64,000 nucleotides of DNA from CALAZP01 sp964410725 (GTDB taxonomy: Bacteria; Bacteroidota; Bacteroidia; Chitinophagales; Saprospiraceae). The notes under the pieces were generated by a model. The model had not been told where the DNA came from, did not search any database, and was given only the letters and a program-made list of their open reading frames with translations. Where the stretch lies: the NCBI GenBank assembly GCA_964410725.1, contig CAYPID010000004.1, positions 8,348 to 72,347 of the forward strand. The letters are read 5' to 3'. Of this stretch, positions 61,752 through 64,000 are shown piece by piece. Made by a program: the position numbers and the translations under genes. The stretch's first letter is position 1. Each line of letters starts with the position of its first letter.

Positions 61752-63827
61752 TTAATTAATAAATGTATAATTGATTCTAAAAGTGGCCATCCTTCCTCCA
61801 TAATTGGGAATTAAAGGATGGGTATAATTCAATAGATTATCTAATCCAGTTGAAGCTTCTAGCTGCTTACCTATTTTTTTATTAATACTAATGTCCAGGA
61901 TAGCAAAACCCTTAATCAAGTCGTCATACCTATCTATGACTCCATTACCATTATCGTCGTTAATACCAAACTTGCTTCTGTACATCAAACGCGTATTCCA
62001 AGACCAGTCTTTCGTTGGAATTGTACCGGATAATTTTAACGTTATAAGATGTCTGGATCGATTAGGTAGTCCTAAATAATCCTTAGTGGTTAGTGTAAAA
62101 CTTGGTGAGTTGGGCGCAGATCGTGCGTAAATATTTCCTTCCTTTATGGACTGATATGCTTCATTATCAATAGAGAATAGCCATTGATAACCTCCGGAAA
62201 AATTTAAGTTTCTTGATATTTTCCAAGATACATTCCATTCCGTTCCTAAAGTTTGAACGTTGGCAATATTGTAATAGCTGAATAACTGTTGTCCGTTTGT
62301 TTTTCTAGCAACCAACCTGGTATCGATCAAATCATTCATTTGATTGAAAAACCCATTTACACTCAAACTTAGATTTTTACTTTTTTCAAATGTCAATCCT
62401 ATATTGAGATTAATCGATTTTTCAGGATTCAACGATTTTACCCAGTCTTGCTCAGGGATGAAAATATTGGCTATTTCTCCACGTTGATTCAGGTTGGGTA
62501 AAATTTCAGCCAATGCTTCCGTCCCCAATACTCCATAACCCGCACTTGAATTGGAAAAGTTAAAGTAAAGTTGGCGAAAGTCAGGCGCTTTAAATCCTCT
62601 TCCAATAGAGCCTTTTATAGACCATTGATTATTAAAGGGAAAGAATATAGCTAGTTTGGGACTTAATTGATTTTTGTACACGTTGTGCGCGTCCCACCTC
62701 AATCCACCAATGATATTAATTTTCTTCAGAATATTACCTTCCCATTGGGCAAAGCCATAGGGTGCCTGAAAGTCAGTTACTGCTGTAAAATCTGTTCGAT
62801 TAACTTTTTCTAAGGTGGCGCCAACTCCCATTGTGATGGTGCCTTCTTGGCCAATAGCCTTATTAGCTCTCCATTCTGGACGAATTAATGTCTGTGTGAA
62901 TGCTTGTTCATCAAAAAGATCCCCATTAATATCCTTCAAGTATTCATCAGCTTGGTATTGGGTAGCATACCATTCTATAGTGTGCTTATTAGAAGCATTA
63001 GCCTCATAATCCGCTTTGAAATGTAAATTGAATTCATTGATGACTGTAGATCCTTTTAGATCATCAGGTGCGGTATAATCTTGATATTGATGATACCCCC
63101 TTCCAGATAGGTTTACTTTCCATTTTTCTCCCCATTGAGTTTGATATTTCGCTTGGAGGGTAGCATGCTGAAAGGGCTCAATCGTTACCCAATCATCGTT
63201 GGGGTTTAAATCATATCCCCCACTTGAATAAAAATTTCCAAATATTTGAAAGGACCCCAGCTGATAGGTTCCATTAATATCATGGCTGTTAAAACTACCT
63301 ATTTGATAGCCTAATTTGCCGGAGGAGGTTTTATCACCTGATTCTGTAATTATATTGATTACCCCACCGAGTGCCTCGCTTCCATAAAGACTGGATGAAG
63401 CTCCTTTTACTAGTTCTATTTTTTGAATATTTCCTACACTAATTCTCGAAAGATCTAGGCTTCCTGCGGATCTACCAATTAGCGGCATGCCGTCTATAAG
63501 GATTAGGGTATAATCGGGATCAAGCCCCTGCATTTGTACGCCCAATCCACCATTAAAGTCAGGTACCAGAACCAATCCGGTTTGTTCCTCTAAGATATCA
63601 GATACTCTCCTGACATTACTTTTTATTAATTCCTCTTTATTGATTAAGGTAGCAGGCAAAGGCAAGGCTGATAATTGCCTTTGTGTGCGTGTTGCAGTCA
63701 CAATGACTTCCTCCAGATCCCAGATGGTGGAATCCAAACTGCCGAAATAATAATTTGCCTGCTGTCCATTAAGTCCTTGGAAAGCCATCAAAGTCAAAAG
63801 GGTCAGTATATGTTTGCAATCAATCAT
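61752..63827 (-). CDS. TonB-dependent outer-membrane receptor (HmuR-type)
   Basis: A 691-residue TonB-dependent receptor. A signal peptide (about 1-21, ending LNG) is followed by a TonB-box-like LEEVIVTATRT (37-47) and the plug domain (about 52-165, with VKGASSSLYGSEALGGVINI). The rest is a 22-strand barrel ending in the aromatic-type C-terminus RMATFRINYTFIN. No N-terminal carboxypeptidase-like extension is present. Adjacency to HmuY suggests haem import. The start region lies inside a 133-bp tandem duplication, and a duplicated start 133 bp upstream opens a short overlapping ORF, so the promoter and leader are unusual or misassembled. Confidence 0.9.
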   Translation of the reverse strand: MIDCKHILTLLTLMAFQGLNGQQANYYFGSLDSTIWDLEEVIVTATRTQRQLSALPLPATLINKEELIKSNVRRVSDILEEQTGLVLVPDFNGGLGVQMQGLDPDYTLILIDGMPLIGRSAGSLDLSRISVGNIQKIELVKGASSSLYGSEALGGVINIITESGDKTSSGKLGYQIGSFNSHDINGTYQLGSFQIFGNFYSSGGYDLNPNDDWVTIEPFQHATLQAKYQTQWGEKWKVNLSGRGYHQYQDYTAPDDLKGSTVINEFNLHFKADYEANASNKHTIEWYATQYQADEYLKDINGDLFDEQAFTQTLIRPEWRANKAIGQEGTITMGVGATLEKVNRTDFTAVTDFQAPYGFAQWEGNILKKINIIGGLRWDAHNVYKNQLSPKLAIFFPFNNQWSIKGSIGRGFKAPDFRQLYFNFSNSSAGYGVLGTEALAEILPNLNQRGEIANIFIPEQDWVKSLNPEKSINLNIGLTFEKSKNLSLSVNGFFNQMNDLIDTRLVARKTNGQQLFSYYNIANVQTLGTEWNVSWKISRNLNFSGGYQWLFSIDNEAYQSIKEGNIYARSAPNSPSFTLTTKDYLGLPNRSRHLITLKLSGTIPTKDWSWNTRLMYRSKFGINDDNGNGVIDRYDDLIKGFAILDISINKKIGKQLEASTGLDNLLNYTHPLIPNYGGRMATFRINYTFIN

Positions 63828-64000
63828 TTGATATTGTTTTCAAGAGCGCATTTGGGTTGGTGGAATCCAAACTGCCGAAATAATAGTTTGCCTGCTGTCC
63901 ATTAAGTCCTTGGAAAGCCATCAAAGTCAAAAGGGTCAGTATATGTTTGCAATCAATCATTTGATATTGTTTTCAAGAGCGCATTTGGGTTGGTGGAATC
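63725..64000. repeat. 133-bp tandem duplication spanning the receptor start
   Basis: Two full units, 63725-63857 and 63858-63990, plus the first 10 bp of a third that runs off the window. The full units differ only at 63753 (A) versus 63886 (G), which is a synonymous Asn codon change in the receptor frame. Each unit holds the receptor ATG, signal peptide and about 35 codons plus 30 bp of upstream DNA. As 133 is not a multiple of 3, units are out of frame with each other. It may be genuine or an assembly artefact. Confidence 0.9.
63820..63960 (-). CDS. Short leader ORF created by the tandem duplication
   Basis: The duplicated receptor start at 63960 opens a 46-residue ORF. Its first 34 residues equal the receptor N-terminus (signal peptide included); it then shifts frame into the repeat's upstream part (NPNALLKTISND). 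Its TGA (63820-63822) lies just inside the receptor gene, overlapping the ATG region by 8 bp. If expressed it would release a secreted peptide and could couple translation to the receptor. Probably not a functional gene unless the repeat is real. Confidence 0.3.
   Translation of the reverse strand: MIDCKHILTLLTLMAFQGLNGQQANYYFGSLDSTNPNALLKTISND

Noticed and set aside
63725..64000. Tandem units as a CRISPR array
   Set aside because: The unit is 133 bp and contains coding sequence; there are no short repeats with distinct spacers and no cas genes.

Overview
The window reads as a contiguous stretch of a Bacteroidota (probably Cytophagia-like) chromosome. The grounds are a Bacteroidota-style dcw cluster without ddl or murF between murC and ftsQ, a fused SecDF, a DUF3098 gene between ftsX and uppP, an alternative complex III (act) plus caa3-type cox operon, HmuY with a TonB-dependent receptor, and several upstream matches to the Bacteroidota -7 element TAnnTTTG. 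Most genes look ordinary and chromosomal. No insertion sequence, prophage, integron or CRISPR array was seen. The sequence is a draft: 100 N lie between murC and ftsQ at 8440-8539.

Layout. 2-12153 (+): cell wall and division cluster ftsI (5' cut by the window)-murE-mraY-murD-ftsW-murG-murC-[gap]-ftsQ-ftsA-ftsZ, then a small unknown ORF and a strong terminator at 12533. 12634-16681 (+): typA, an LptF/LptG permease and a PAP2 phosphatase. 16673-22017 (-): an operon ftsX-DUF3098-uppP-truB-gpsA-AGCS symporter, divergent from leuS (22096-25011, +). 25014-31155 (-): a PorE-like OmpA-family lipoprotein, secDF and a D-2-hydroxyacid dehydrogenase. 31194-33389 (+): a tiny membrane protein and a large secreted protein of unknown function. 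33392-37682 (-): a tightly overlapped trio of UbiD-family decarboxylase, ATE/Bpt-like aminoacyl-tRNA-protein transferase homologue and RoxA-like di-haem cytochrome lipoprotein. 37796 (+): thyA.

38723-55852 (+): a 17-kb respiratory operon. actABCDEF (quinol:electron acceptor oxidoreductase) leads into coxB, coxA, ctaB, two subunit III genes, subunit IV, a SCO-position protein with no cysteine, a DUF420 membrane protein carrying an EF-hand-like loop, a small secreted CPMC protein, then ung and a DUF423 gene. Together these would form a quinol-to-oxygen electron chain with its haem and copper assembly factors. 55912-55985 is tRNA-Arg(UCU) with a clear promoter and terminator.

56220-63827: accessory-looking genes. 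They are a small 'translational machinery'-type protein overlapping a membrane-anchored protein with a possible winged-helix tail, a DUF1593 nucleoside-hydrolase-like secreted protein, a small predicted barrel protein, an unknown secreted protein, and a HmuY lipoprotein with its TonB-dependent receptor. The window ends inside a 133-bp tandem duplication that copies the receptor's start region.

The most interesting items are the UbiD/ATE-like/di-haem cytochrome operon, the cysteine-free SCO-position protein, the EF-hand-like insertion in DUF420, the membrane-anchored protein with the DRR-type tail, and the tandem duplication that creates an overlapping leader ORF.
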